Shown in pieces: positions 6,968-15,829 of a DNA stretch of 64,000 nt. Location of the stretch: contig NZ_JALKAN010000001.1 of the NCBI RefSeq assembly GCF_023015965.1, positions 1,696,160 through 1,760,159 on the forward strand. Direction: 5' to 3'. The notes beneath the pieces were generated by a model, which saw nothing but the letters and a program-made list of their open reading frames with translations, had not been told where the DNA came from and searched no databases. The DNA is from Allomuricauda sp. F6463D. GTDB lineage: Bacteria; Bacteroidota; Bacteroidia; Flavobacteriales; Flavobacteriaceae. A program made the translations under genes and the position numbers. Each line of letters begins with the position of its first letter. The stretch's first letter is position 1.

Positions 6968-8639
6968 CTGCCTCTAACCGTTCCATGAAGAATATGGGGG
7001 TAATACCCACTCGCGATTTAAAGGCCTTGGTAAAGGTACGTTCACTATTGAACCCTGCTTCCTCAGTTAATGAACGATTACTATAATGGGCAAGTTTTCG
7101 ATCTTGTTTCATTTGTGCAATGATATGGTCTACCCTAAGATCATTGATATATTCCATCACGTGCTTTCCCTTGTAATGGGTGATAATCAGGGAAAGGTAT
7201 TTATTGTTCACCTCTAAAATGACCGCCAGCTTTCTTGCTGACATTTTTTTATCCAGAAACTTTCTTTTCTTTTCAAAGTCTTCTAGATTGGCCAAAACCA
7301 TATCAATCTTCTCCTTGGAGATTTCTAGTTTTTGAGAAGGGAAATTGTTCTTTACTTTTGGCTTCTTAGGTTGTGGGTTTTGACCATTAATGATGGCTTC
7401 AAACCTTTTGCGGTATATTTTTCGAGCTCTTTGATATCGATAGGCCTGCATTATAAATAAAAGAATTAAAAATAGCCCAATGGCAATACCTATATGCTCC
7501 CTCCTCTCCTTTATCCATAAAATTCGCTCCATATACTGCTTCTCCCGTTGGATTCCTTTCAGGTCATAGCCATCCTTTATCTTGTCATCCAAATATTGGC
7601 TCTGGGAACGCATAAAATTTATGGCCTCTATATGTTTCTTTAGATATTGCAATCGAAGTTCTTGGTTTTTCGAAGAGGAATAGTACTCCGTAAGATAGGG
7701 ATAAGCACTCAGTAGCTCTGCTTTCATATAGCCTCGGTTCGTAAAACTGGCATCTACTTTTTTGAAATATTCCACCGCCTTTTCCCGATGCCCCAACTCC
7801 CAATGACTTTTTCCAAGGTAAAATTCGCTCAGCACCTCATTGGCAAAATCGTTTCCTCTGGCACGGATAAGGTGCAGACTACTGTCCAAATGGGCTAGTG
7901 CCAATAGATAATTCCCCTCCATGGTATGGTTAATTCCCTCGGACTGCAGAAAATATAAAGTCAAGTCCGGATAGCCCAATCTTTCACCCTCCATCAGGCC
8001 CAATCGGTTAACGGAACGGCTCAGCCCATAATTCTTCATCTGTTGATGACAACGTCCCTGCAACAACAGGGTATTCAAATACCCAGGGACACTATTCTCC
8101 TGAAAATACGAACGGCAGGACCTGAGTAGGTCAAGTGCTTCGTCATAGTGTTCTGTATAGTATTTCACAAGGGCGATATTGTATTTGAGTTTGTGCTGCA
8201 AATAGGCATTCGTAGTCCCTGCCAAATACTGATCGGCCAAAAGATAGTTTTCCAAGGCCTCTTTATAAGTTTTGGAATTATAGAACACAATCCCTTTGGT
8301 GAGATAGGCCGCTCCAATCAAATCGGGCTTCCCTGCTTTTTTGGAAGTTAACACCATACTGTCCGCATAAGCTAGCTTGGTTCTCCCTACTGAGCGGTGA
8401 AGGTAGTTTTTATATCCTTGCACCAATTCTCCTAAATTGTCCTCTACCTTGGCTTTGGCCAAATAGGCGTGAAGATATCCACCTTGTTTCCTTGAACCCT
8501 TCGCTGCACTTTTAATTCTATCAAACAGCACGTCGTACCCCAAATCGGTAAGTGTATCGGAAGCCATGTCAAAGGGCTCTTGGCCCTTCATAGTGAACAT
8601 GGCTAATAGAAACAGAAATGACAACCGTTTTCCAATCAT
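6951..8639 (-). CDS. TPR membrane regulator with C-terminal AraC-type HTH
   Basis: The 562-residue protein begins with a signal/anchor segment (RLSFLFLLAMFTM), followed by a periplasmic array of TPR-like helices at about 25-350 (for example YLTKGIVFYNSKTYKEALENY and YNIALVKYYTEHYDEALDLL). A single transmembrane helix at about 378-397 (IGIAIGLFLILLFIM) leads to a cytosolic AraC/XylS HTH domain at about 450-555, with KLAVILEVNNKYLSLII and the second helix-turn-helix SLTEEAGFNSERTFTKAFKSRVG. This sensor-in-one-chain layout is common in Flavobacteriia. It presumably couples an envelope signal to transcription without a kinase. Ligand and targets are unknown; the divergent lipoprotein gene at 8990 is one possible target. 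Confidence 0.85.
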   Translation of the reverse strand: MIGKRLSFLFLLAMFTMKGQEPFDMASDTLTDLGYDVLFDRIKSAAKGSRKQGGYLHAYLAKAKVEDNLGELVQGYKNYLHRSVGRTKLAYADSMVLTSKKAGKPDLIGAAYLTKGIVFYNSKTYKEALENYLLADQYLAGTTNAYLQHKLKYNIALVKYYTEHYDEALDLLRSCRSYFQENSVPGYLNTLLLQGRCHQQMKNYGLSRSVNRLGLMEGERLGYPDLTLYFLQSEGINHTMEGNYLLALAHLDSSLHLIRARGNDFANEVLSEFYLGKSHWELGHREKAVEYFKKVDASFTNRGYMKAELLSAYPYLTEYYSSSKNQELRLQYLKKHIEAINFMRSQSQYLDDKIKDGYDLKGIQREKQYMERILWIKERREHIGIAIGLFLILLFIMQAYRYQRARKIYRKRFEAIINGQNPQPKKPKVKNNFPSQKLEISKEKIDMVLANLEDFEKKRKFLDKKMSARKLAVILEVNNKYLSLIITHYKGKHVMEYINDLRVDHIIAQMKQDRKLAHYSNRSLTEEAGFNSERTFTKAFKSRVGITPIFFMERLEAEQNVG

Positions 8640-8989
8640 AGGCCTTGGTAATGGTATGTGAAAGTGGAATGAACCCTAAATCAGCTCCCAAGGGGCCGAA
8701 TAGCTATGCTTCATCGACGACCAACTCTGGGCAGCCACTCCCCAAGATACAATAACTGTACGTTTTTACCTACAAAATTGAAAAAAAGCAGGTAGGACGT
8801 TTTCTGGAATCCATCCAGTCATTTTCCTGAAAGCGCCGAACAAACCTTTGCAAGAACACTACTTTTGCCCATAGTTTTATAGTGAATTCAATGATCACGA
8901 CCACCGGAATTCTCCGGAGGATAAAGGTTCTGATTACCCGGGTGAGTATGGACCGAATCAATAATCGGTAATTTAATAACTCATCAAAA
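8640..8989. other. Divergent intergenic region, 350 bp
   Basis: The region separates two divergent genes and should hold both promoters. I see short imperfect hairpins (CCGGAATTCTCCGG near 8910-8923, and CCTAC/GTAGG arms around 8770-8798) but no motif that I can assign. Confidence 0.3.
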
Positions 8990-9610
8990 ATGAAACAATC
9001 TGTATATACCATAACAATAATTCTTTTACTATGCATTGCCTGTAGTCCAGATGAACAAACAACTAACTACCACATCTTTGAGGAACTCAAACCCGAGACA
9101 ACAAACATGACTTTGTCCCCAGATAACAATGACAACCCCTATGACGAGATAGGACGAATTTATCGGAGCAATCAACTTAATGATACCTCCTTTGATGATA
9201 TGACATGGCAGGAATTGGAGGGGCCAAACTTACAAATAGTCGTCAAAGACCTCGGTGTAAGCCACAAAGTGCAGTCCCATATAATGGATTTCGTCCACAC
9301 CTTAGGTAATATCCAGCATAAGGAATATGCCGTGTTATACCATAGTATGATTTCCTACGAAGCACAAATTATGGATGACCCTGTACTTACGGATTTCGAT
9401 AAGCAGGTCATCCTCACCTTTACTTCCATCATTCGACATGCTAGTCATCCTATGGCAACTTCTGAAAGTGCAAGTGAGGTTGAAGACGAAGATTGGGATA
9501 TTTCCACCCCAAATGCCAGTGTGGTAATCCAATCTGTCATGAATCATATTAAAGAATTGTATCCCGCTCCACTATTACAGCAAAACCATTTATCCAAGAG
9601 TAATGATTGA
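8990..9610 (+). CDS. Hypothetical lipoprotein, 206 aa
   Basis: The N-terminus is a clear SPII signal: a Lys, a hydrophobic stretch (TITIILLLCIAC) and the lipidation Cys at about residue 18. The mature part starts with a Ser/Thr/Asn-rich acidic linker and then a mostly helical domain (DLGVSHKVQSHIMDFVHTLGN and DFDKQVILTFTSIIRHA). I do not recognise a family. Its last 8 bases overlap the next small membrane-protein gene, and an AraC-type regulator follows 17 bases after that, so the three probably form one operon. The divergent TPR/AraC regulator at 6951 may share control. Function is unknown. Confidence 0.7.
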   Translation: MKQSVYTITIILLLCIACSPDEQTTNYHIFEELKPETTNMTLSPDNNDNPYDEIGRIYRSNQLNDTSFDDMTWQELEGPNLQIVVKDLGVSHKVQSHIMDFVHTLGNIQHKEYAVLYHSMISYEAQIMDDPVLTDFDKQVILTFTSIIRHASHPMATSESASEVEDEDWDISTPNASVVIQSVMNHIKELYPAPLLQQNHLSKSND

Positions 9611-9854
9611 AATCATTTTGGATAGAAAACGGAAATGGGGGATTATATGGGGCATATTCTTGGCTGTTCTCAATCTATCGGCCATCTTTATCATTATAGA
9701 CCTGTTCGGTTATGATGAACTTGTGGATCATTACAATTATGAAGGGGTTGCCAAGAGCATACATCCCGAGAAACTGGCTTGGCTCTTGTTCATAAATGTG
9801 TTATGCAATCTTTTCATTATTGTGACCGCCTTGATGTCAAGATTTACAAAATGA
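9603..9854 (+). CDS. Small inner-membrane protein, 83 aa
   Basis: The product has two predicted membrane helices: residues about 13-35 (IIWGIFLAVLNLSAIFIII) and 61-79 (LAWLLFINVLCNLFIIVTAL), joined by a short loop with conserved-looking Tyr and His residues. The start overlaps the upstream lipoprotein gene by 8 bp, which suggests translational coupling. No family is recognised. It could anchor or accompany the lipoprotein, but that is inference from position alone. Confidence 0.6.
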   Translation: MIEIILDRKRKWGIIWGIFLAVLNLSAIFIIIDLFGYDELVDHYNYEGVAKSIHPEKLAWLLFINVLCNLFIIVTALMSRFTK

Positions 9855-9871
9855 AGAAACCTTGACCGCAA

Positions 9872-10735
9872 TTGAAACCACCAAAGACTTTAGACAAGCG
9901 CCTAAATCATGGGTTACTGATTCTTTTTATTAAGGATAAGAACCTGGTACGGTCAGCCAACTCATCCTTTGACCCTCACTATTTTATCCTATTGCTTATT
10001 AAAAAGGGTAAGGCACAATTGCAAGTCAACGGGAATCATTTTAGGATACATCCCGGCAAGCTCTTATTAATATCGAAAGAAGAACCTTGGTCCATGGACA
10101 AGCCTTCCCCGAAAATACATATCGGAGTACTCGGCTTTACCATGAAATATGTTCTTGAAAATGGCATAAGACCGCTCCCCTATTCACTTATAAGACTATG
10201 GAGCAGTAACTTCCAGTCCATTGACCTTATGCAGAAAGAGGTTTCTTGGTTATTCCTCCTATTACAATTATTAGGGACCAAAGTCAGCTTTCCAACAACT
10301 TCCTTGGCCCATGGTTATGTCCTTCGCCATGGGCTTTACATGCTATTATGGGAATTGAGCGATCTTTTCCGAAAAGATGGTAAAGTTCCTTCCATTACAC
10401 ATACAGCAGGACATATGCTAGTACTTCAATTTATGGGTTTATTGGCCATCCATTTTAAAAGGGAGCACCGAGTCGGGTTTTACGCAAATTGTCTTAACGT
10501 AACACCAGATCATCTTTCCAAGACGGTCAAAAAACATACGGGCATAACGGTCAAGGCACATATTAAGACGATTCTTATGGAGGAGGCCAAAGCGTTGCTC
10601 CGGGATACGGTTTCCATCAAGGAAATTGCCCAAATATTAGGGTTCAAGACACTCTATGGATTCAGTAAATTCTTTAAAAGGAATGCCTCCCTATCTCCGA
10701 AATCCTATCGCATCAAAATCAAGACAATTCAATAA
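9872..10735 (+). CDS. AraC-family transcriptional regulator
   Basis: The 287-residue protein has an N-terminal cupin-like ligand domain (about 25-110, with FILLLIKKGKAQLQVNGNHFRIHPGKLLLIS) and a C-terminal AraC/XylS double HTH (about 190-285). The HTH region carries FYANCLNVTPDHLSKTVKKHTG and IKEIAQILGFKTLYGFSKFFKRN, the usual recognition signatures. The only plausible start is the TTG at 9872, 17 bases after the small membrane-protein gene; a short ATG frame at 9851 closes after four codons. A decayed copy of the C-terminal third of this gene lies at 17958-18180. The regulator probably controls its own operon or a nearby one. Confidence 0.85.
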   Translation: MKPPKTLDKRLNHGLLILFIKDKNLVRSANSSFDPHYFILLLIKKGKAQLQVNGNHFRIHPGKLLLISKEEPWSMDKPSPKIHIGVLGFTMKYVLENGIRPLPYSLIRLWSSNFQSIDLMQKEVSWLFLLLQLLGTKVSFPTTSLAHGYVLRHGLYMLLWELSDLFRKDGKVPSITHTAGHMLVLQFMGLLAIHFKREHRVGFYANCLNVTPDHLSKTVKKHTGITVKAHIKTILMEEAKALLRDTVSIKEIAQILGFKTLYGFSKFFKRNASLSPKSYRIKIKTIQ

Positions 10736-10996
10736 ATACATAGAATTCAATGATTGCTTCCAGCCAAGTGATATGAAAACCGTTTCTTATTGGGATACAT
10801 AGAAAAACACATAGCCTACAATTGGCATCACCCTTTCATTCTAACATAAGTTAATGGCAATTTAGGAACGTTTAAGGTTGACTTTTTTGAGTCGTACTGA
10901 ACAGAAACAAGCCGTTATCTTTATTTTAAATTGAAATAATGAGCAATACAGTTTTTCTTATGTCTTCCGTATTATATGGCAGTAGTTACACAACAT

Positions 10997-12145
10997 TCAT
11001 GAATTCAGCCACTTTTTAAATTCCGATGCCTTATTCTTACTAACGATGATGTTAATGTCGGACTCTGGCACCACTTCAATTTTCAACTGATTGTTACCAT
11101 ACCTCAAAATCTTATGAATGGCGTTGATGGAGAGGATAAATTGCCTGTTGGCCCTGAAAAACTGGGAGTCGTCTAAATCATTCGAGAGTTCTTCCAAACT
11201 ATTGTTACTAGTAGTAACCTTTCCGTCCAATCGCTTTACGTAGGTGACTGTGTTTTCAGTGAAGATATAAGCGATATCCTCGATGCTCAGTGAGACCAAC
11301 TCATTTTTTAAATAGGTCAATACTCTTTTCTTTCCCTCTGAACCGTCCGGTTTTAAGCTACTTGTATCTGTAGCTTCCAGTTTTTTCTTGTATGCTGCCA
11401 AATCATGGTTTAATTTTGTGAGGCTCAATACCTCTTCAGAGAGTTTTTCATTTTTCTGTTCCAGTTGTCTTTCATAGGAACTTCCAATAGATCGAACCAT
11501 TACCAACGATAAAAAAACAATAGCCAACCCTGTTAATACGTGCACAACAAGAAAGTGGTCTTGGACACTTTCTATCTCTTCATGAATCTTATTCATATTA
11601 GCATGCGCCGCGACAATCCAATCCGTATTCTTTACAGGATATAGGTAAATGATCTCTGAATCTCTACTGGGGTCTTCAAAATCTCGTACCCCCCCACCGG
11701 TTTCTTGATTTTTTAAATACGTATAAAAGTCTTTGGAATTCACTTCTTGACCCACCCCTTTCACATAGGATTCATTCGGTCCGGTTATTTTACCTATTTT
11801 TTCCGGATCGGGATGACAAATTTCCTTACCGGACCAATCAAACATGCAGACAAATCCCGCTTGGGTGTTCGTGTTCTCAATGCTATTTTGAAAGTTTCGT
11901 ACTATGGTTTCCTCATCTATTTCATTATCGATTTGATAGGTAATCATTTTGGCCAGTTCTTGTGCCTCACGCTTACTGGATTCCAATTGTATTTTGAGAA
12001 ATTGTTCTGTACTAAGGCCTACCAAGTAATTCATACTGAAATAAGCAGTAACAAAAACAATAACCAGCAAGGATAAAAAAGTCAATAAATAGAGTTTGTC
12101 TTTCTTCATTTGGCACATTTTGTTGCTAAAAATAGATATATCCAT
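10997..12145 (-). CDS. Membrane sensor with Cache-like domain and LytTR DNA-binding domain
   Basis: The 382-residue protein has a first membrane helix at about 17-36, an extracytoplasmic domain of about 160 residues resembling a single Cache module (FVCMFDWSGKEICHPDPEKIGK, then IIYLYPVKNTDWIVAAHANM), a second membrane helix at about 199-219, a short coiled coil, and a C-terminal LytTR domain from about 275 (IAYIFTENTVTYVKRLDGK, then FFRANRQFILSINAI). It joins periplasmic sensing to DNA binding without a kinase. The ATG at 12145 or at 12109 (MKKDKLYL) could be the start. It diverges from the redox operon at 12318, and candidate operators lie between, so it likely regulates that operon. Confidence 0.85.
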   Translation of the reverse strand: MDISIFSNKMCQMKKDKLYLLTFLSLLVIVFVTAYFSMNYLVGLSTEQFLKIQLESSKREAQELAKMITYQIDNEIDEETIVRNFQNSIENTNTQAGFVCMFDWSGKEICHPDPEKIGKITGPNESYVKGVGQEVNSKDFYTYLKNQETGGGVRDFEDPSRDSEIIYLYPVKNTDWIVAAHANMNKIHEEIESVQDHFLVVHVLTGLAIVFLSLVMVRSIGSSYERQLEQKNEKLSEEVLSLTKLNHDLAAYKKKLEATDTSSLKPDGSEGKKRVLTYLKNELVSLSIEDIAYIFTENTVTYVKRLDGKVTTSNNSLEELSNDLDDSQFFRANRQFILSINAIHKILRYGNNQLKIEVVPESDINIIVSKNKASEFKKWLNS

Positions 12146-12157
12146 TTAAAAGTTAAG

Positions 12158-12247
12158 TCACAAAAGTGACAAAAGAAACTCAAAAAGAAGTCTCCTTTTT
12201 TTCAAGGTTATTTTATCCCTTTCACGGCGCTTTTTTCCCTGTCACGG
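12158..12247. promoter_or_regulatory. Candidate LytTR operator region
   Basis: Between the divergent sensor and the redox operon are two direct repeats, CCCTTTCACGG (12217-12227) and CCCTGTCACGG (12237-12247). They are identical at 10 of 11 positions and set 20 bp apart, about two helical turns. A perfect inverted pair GTCAC (12158-12162) and GTGAC (12167-12171) shares the same TCAC core. LytTR proteins usually bind paired direct repeats about two turns apart, so the layout fits, although the bases do not match a published consensus that I can confirm. Confidence 0.5.
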
Positions 12248-12317
12248 AGTTTTCTTTTGAGGTAAGAGGTTGATATGGGTTCATTTGCACAAGTAAATCT
12301 CTTAAATGTAAATAATC

Positions 12318-13940
12318 ATGAAAAAAGCAATTCTTCTGTTCGTGACATCAATGTTTTTACTGCACGGTTGTAGTAGTGATGACAACGGTTATGGAACAAC
12401 AAACCCGGATCCAACACCCGAACCAACACCCGAACCAACAGTAAGTGTGCAATTGGCAAGCAATGCCACTCACGGTCAAATCCTAACAGACGGTGATGGC
12501 AATTCACTATACTTCTTCTCTAAAGACCAGGATGGACAATCTGCCTGTGGGGAAGCAGGTGATTGCATCAACATTTGGCCCCTCTTCTATGTAGAGAATT
12601 TGACACTGGGTGAAGGCCTTGTGGCAGCAGATTTTGGCGAGATTACCAGGGAAGATGGTGATAAACAAACAACTTACAAAGGTTGGCCACTATACTATTA
12701 CATGAGTGACAACACCCCGGGAGACACCAATGGGGACGACGTGAACAACATTTGGTACGTGGCCAAGCCCGATTATTCTTTAATGTATGCGAAGGAACAA
12801 CTGGTTGGACACGATGGCAATCACTATACAGGCGACTACACGGTTGGCGATGGCGAAACCAGTTATATTGTCGACATCGATGGTAGAACCCTGTACACCT
12901 TTACCAATGACACCAAAGATCAGAACAATTTCACGGCCCCTGATTTCTCAAATAATGGGGTATGGCCCATTGCTGAAATCACTTTGGATAAAATTCCAAG
13001 CATTCTGAACAGTGAAGATTTTGGGACTATTAATGTATATGGCAGAACCCAATTGACCTATAAAGGGTGGCCATTGTATTACTTCGGACAAGATGGACAG
13101 AGAGGGGACAACAAAGGGGTGAGCTTCCCTGCGCCAGGCGTATGGCCAATTGCCAATGTGGACACTCCCCCCGCTCCTGAAGCTGAGGCAGAAGCTACGG
13201 TAAAACTAGCTGACAATGATACCCATGGTAAAATCTTAACAGACATTGGAGGGAACTCGCTGTATTTCTTCTCCAAAGACCAAGATGGACAATCTGCTTG
13301 TGGAGAAGCTGGAAACTGCATCGATACTTGGCCAGTGTTTTACCAAGAAGATCTGATTTTGGACGAAGGACTTTCCGCTTCGGACTTTGGTGAAATCACA
13401 AGACAGGACGGGGCCAAGCAAACCACTTACAAGGGGTGGCCACTATACTATTACATGAGCGATAACACTCCTGGCGACACCAATGGGGACGATGTAAACC
13501 ATGTTTGGTACGTGGCCAAACCCGATTATTCCCTAATGTATGCAAAAGAACAATTGGTAGGACATGATGGTAAAAACTACATTGATGATTACACAGAGGG
13601 AGATGGAGAGACCAGCTACATCGTTGACATCAATGGAAGGACCCTTTATACGTTTGCAAATGATACCAACGGACAGAACAACTTTACCGCTGAAGACTTT
13701 TCCAACAATGGGGTATGGCCCATTGCGGAAATCACTTTGGATAAAATTCCAAGCATTCTGAACAGTGAAGATTTTGGGACTATTAATGTATATGGCAGAA
13801 CTCAATTGACCTATAAGGGATGGCCGTTGTACTACTTCGGACAAGATGATCAGCGAGGGGACAACAAAGGGGTGAGCTTCCCTGCCCCAGGCGTATGGCC
13901 TATTGCCAATGTGGACACACCAACGGCTCCTAGTAATTAA
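12318..13940 (+). CDS. Lipoprotein with four COG4315-type repeats (Lipoprotein_15)
   Basis: The 540-residue protein has an SPII signal (LFVTSMFLLHGC, Cys about 18) and a Thr/Pro linker. It then shows four copies of the 'secreted repeat of unknown function', recognised by Yx(F/W/Y)xxD-type motifs (LYFFSKD, LYTFTND) and the recurring TYKGWPLYYY and GVWPIA segments. Cysteines CGEAGDC and CGEAGNC occur once per pair of repeats. Two repeats make a 251-residue unit that is duplicated in tandem. It is the first gene of a run with cytochrome-like and YceI genes, so a role in envelope redox chemistry is likely but unproven. The divergent LytTR sensor is the likely regulator. Confidence 0.85.
   Translation: MKKAILLFVTSMFLLHGCSSDDNGYGTTNPDPTPEPTPEPTVSVQLASNATHGQILTDGDGNSLYFFSKDQDGQSACGEAGDCINIWPLFYVENLTLGEGLVAADFGEITREDGDKQTTYKGWPLYYYMSDNTPGDTNGDDVNNIWYVAKPDYSLMYAKEQLVGHDGNHYTGDYTVGDGETSYIVDIDGRTLYTFTNDTKDQNNFTAPDFSNNGVWPIAEITLDKIPSILNSEDFGTINVYGRTQLTYKGWPLYYFGQDGQRGDNKGVSFPAPGVWPIANVDTPPAPEAEAEATVKLADNDTHGKILTDIGGNSLYFFSKDQDGQSACGEAGNCIDTWPVFYQEDLILDEGLSASDFGEITRQDGAKQTTYKGWPLYYYMSDNTPGDTNGDDVNHVWYVAKPDYSLMYAKEQLVGHDGKNYIDDYTEGDGETSYIVDINGRTLYTFANDTNGQNNFTAEDFSNNGVWPIAEITLDKIPSILNSEDFGTINVYGRTQLTYKGWPLYYFGQDDQRGDNKGVSFPAPGVWPIANVDTPTAPSN
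12975..13801 (+). repeat. Internal tandem duplication, 753-bp period
   Basis: Bases 12975-13048 and 13728-13801 are identical over 74 bp, while the rest of the two 251-codon units has diverged, mostly at silent sites. The identical block covers the segment from EITLDKIP to YGRT. It points to in-frame duplication with later local gene conversion, or to strong local constraint. Confidence 0.85.
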
Positions 13941-14014
13941 TACATAGCATGGACAGATAAGTTTATTGGTTGGTTATTTGAAGTGCGGGTTTATACACTA
14001 AAAAGTTTTTAAAG

Positions 14015-14977
14015 ATGAACAAAAAAGTATCAGGATATATTTTACTTCTTATTTTTCTTATTGGGTTATCAATCCTGGGTTCACAGTTTAGAAATGTTGT
14101 GGTAAACCCGCCAATAACCAGTGATTTTGGCGATACTCCAGAAAACATCAAAAATATTGTCCGTAATTCCTGTTATGACTGCCACTCCAATGAAACCCGA
14201 TTAAAATGGTTTCATAAACTCCCTATAATTGCCAACATGGTAAAAGCGGATGTAGAGAAGGGAAGGCAGCATATCAATTTTTCAGAATGGGATACATATT
14301 CGGAAAAGGAGCAAGTAACTATCCTCTTCAATATGTTGACTAAGGTAAAAAAGGATATAATGCCTCCAAAGGAATATGTATTTGTTCACCCAGAAGCAAA
14401 ATTGACACAAAACCAAGAGGAAGAATTGGAAACCTATATCAAGGGATTGAACAATTTCGCCAGCAATACAGGAAACGCAGAGTACAAAGAGCGCTATGAG
14501 AAGCAATATGAGAGATGGGAAAAAAATAAAGAAAAAGAAAAAAAGATTGAAAAATCCCCAAATGGGATTCCTTTTCCTGAAGACTATAGGAACTGGAAAG
14601 TAGTCAGTAGTTCCTTCCGAGTAGACCATAATTCACTCAGGGTAATTTTAGGAAATGATATCGCCATCAAGGCCATAGATGATAATGAAATAAATCCATG
14701 GCCGGATGGTGCCATCTTGGGCAAGGTCATCTGGGAGCAACGTAGCGATGAAAATTGGGAGGCAGCGTTAGTGCCTTCATCCTTTGTCCATGCCGAATTC
14801 ATGTTCAAGGATGCAAAAAAGTACAAGGACACCCACGGCTGGGGATGGGCCAGATGGTTAGGCACGGAATTAAAGCCTTTTGGTGAAGATCCGTCGTTTA
14901 CCCAAAGCTGTATAGAATGCCATTTGCCAGTAAAAAATAGGGACTACGTCTTTACCACACCTTCCATTTTTCCTTAA
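14015..14977 (+). CDS. Heme-binding domain + cytochrome P460 protein
   Basis: The 320-residue protein is membrane-anchored by an N-terminal helix (GYILLLIFLIGLSILGS). An N-terminal heme-binding domain (Haem_bd type, about 35-150) contains CYDCH followed by RLKWFHKLPIIANMV and the MPPKEY Met region. A charged linker (about 150-185) leads to a cytochrome P460-like domain (about 190-315) with ILGNDIAIKAIDD, ILGKVIWEQR and the terminal CIECHLPVKNRDYVF, whose CxxCH attaches the second heme. P460 proteins bind a modified c-type heme and in some bacteria act on hydroxylamine or NO; the substrate here is unknown. It lies in a six-gene plus-strand cluster with another cytochrome c gene. Confidence 0.85.
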   Translation: MNKKVSGYILLLIFLIGLSILGSQFRNVVVNPPITSDFGDTPENIKNIVRNSCYDCHSNETRLKWFHKLPIIANMVKADVEKGRQHINFSEWDTYSEKEQVTILFNMLTKVKKDIMPPKEYVFVHPEAKLTQNQEEELETYIKGLNNFASNTGNAEYKERYEKQYERWEKNKEKEKKIEKSPNGIPFPEDYRNWKVVSSSFRVDHNSLRVILGNDIAIKAIDDNEINPWPDGAILGKVIWEQRSDENWEAALVPSSFVHAEFMFKDAKKYKDTHGWGWARWLGTELKPFGEDPSFTQSCIECHLPVKNRDYVFTTPSIFP

Positions 14978-15028
14978 AAATCATATAACACCAAATCGGG
15001 ATGCTTTTGTCCCATTAAAACAAAAAAA

Positions 15029-15391
15029 ATGAGAAACAAAATAAGCATGGGTATTGGTATGCTATGTACCGGCCTATTCATCATCTTCTTCACCTCATGT
15101 GAAACCAATGTGGAAGAGGACACGATCATTGAGGACATGGTGGGCATGGAAGAAGAACCATGTATAGCCTCTTATACAGACGACATCCAAGCCATTATAG
15201 CCAATAATTGCTTGAGTTGCCACAGTGGAACCCAATTCCCCGATTTAAGGACATACCAGGGAGTAAGCACCAATGCGGGGATTGTCAAGACCCAGGTAGT
15301 GAATAGGACCATGCCCATTGGGGGGGCATTGACCAATGAAGAAATTGAATTGATTCGTTGTTGGGTGGACAATGGAGCGCCAAATAATTAA
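15029..15391 (+). CDS. Small cytochrome c lipoprotein
   Basis: The 120-residue product has an SPII signal ending in FFTSC (Cys about 24). It carries a single c-type heme site, CLSCH, at about residues 60-64 and a candidate axial Met in RTMPIGG, followed by LTNEEIELIRCWVDNGAP, which is typical of small electron-carrying cytochromes of Bacteroidota. Sited on the periplasmic or outer surface, it could pass electrons to or from the neighbouring P460 protein. The gap to the next gene is 15 bp, so they are probably cotranscribed. Confidence 0.85.
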   Translation: MRNKISMGIGMLCTGLFIIFFTSCETNVEEDTIIEDMVGMEEEPCIASYTDDIQAIIANNCLSCHSGTQFPDLRTYQGVSTNAGIVKTQVVNRTMPIGGALTNEEIELIRCWVDNGAPNN

Positions 15392-15406
15392 TGAAATGAT
15401 AGCGCG

Positions 15407-15823
15407 ATGAAAAATAAAATCATATTGGTTCTTGTAGCTGTACTTATTGTACTTGGCGGCTATATAGCATTAAGAATGTACAACAAGCCCCATGTGAACG
15501 TGGCTGAATCCGACCCGGACCTTGTATTGCTTTCCCAAACCTTATTAGAGGATTTTGAGAGTGATGAAATAAGTGCCAACACAAAATATCTGGAGCAGAT
15601 TATCCAAGTCACGGGCAAAATACAAAAACTTGGAACCGCTAATGGCAATGGTACAATTACATTGAACAATGGAGACTCCATGGGAAGTATCATATGCCAT
15701 CTATCGGGTACGGAAAATAAAAAAATGGTTTCGTTGCGCGAAGGCCAAGAAATCATGGTAAAGGGTATTTGTACCGGATACCTAATGGATGTAATACTTA
15801 TAAACTGTGTTTTAGTCAATTAG
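15407..15823 (+). CDS. tRNA_anti-like OB-fold envelope protein
   Basis: The 138-residue protein has an N-terminal membrane/signal segment (ILVLVAVLIVLGGYIAL) and then a single OB-fold of the 'tRNA_anti-like' type: helix ANTKYLEQ, strand IIQVTGKIQKLG, GTITLNNGDSMGSIICHLS and the final strands GQEIMVKGICTGYLMDVILINC. Despite the name, such exported proteins do not bind tRNA as far as known. The domain often occurs next to YceI-family genes, as it does here 6 bp downstream. Its function in the cluster is not known; ligand binding or assembly of the heme proteins is possible. Confidence 0.8.
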   Translation: MKNKIILVLVAVLIVLGGYIALRMYNKPHVNVAESDPDLVLLSQTLLEDFESDEISANTKYLEQIIQVTGKIQKLGTANGNGTITLNNGDSMGSIICHLSGTENKKMVSLREGQEIMVKGICTGYLMDVILINCVLVN

Positions 15824-15829
15824 AAAAAT

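Noticed and set aside
9851..9865. ATG AAG AAA CCT as an alternative start of the AraC gene
   Set aside because: The frame stops after four codons and is out of frame with the regulator.
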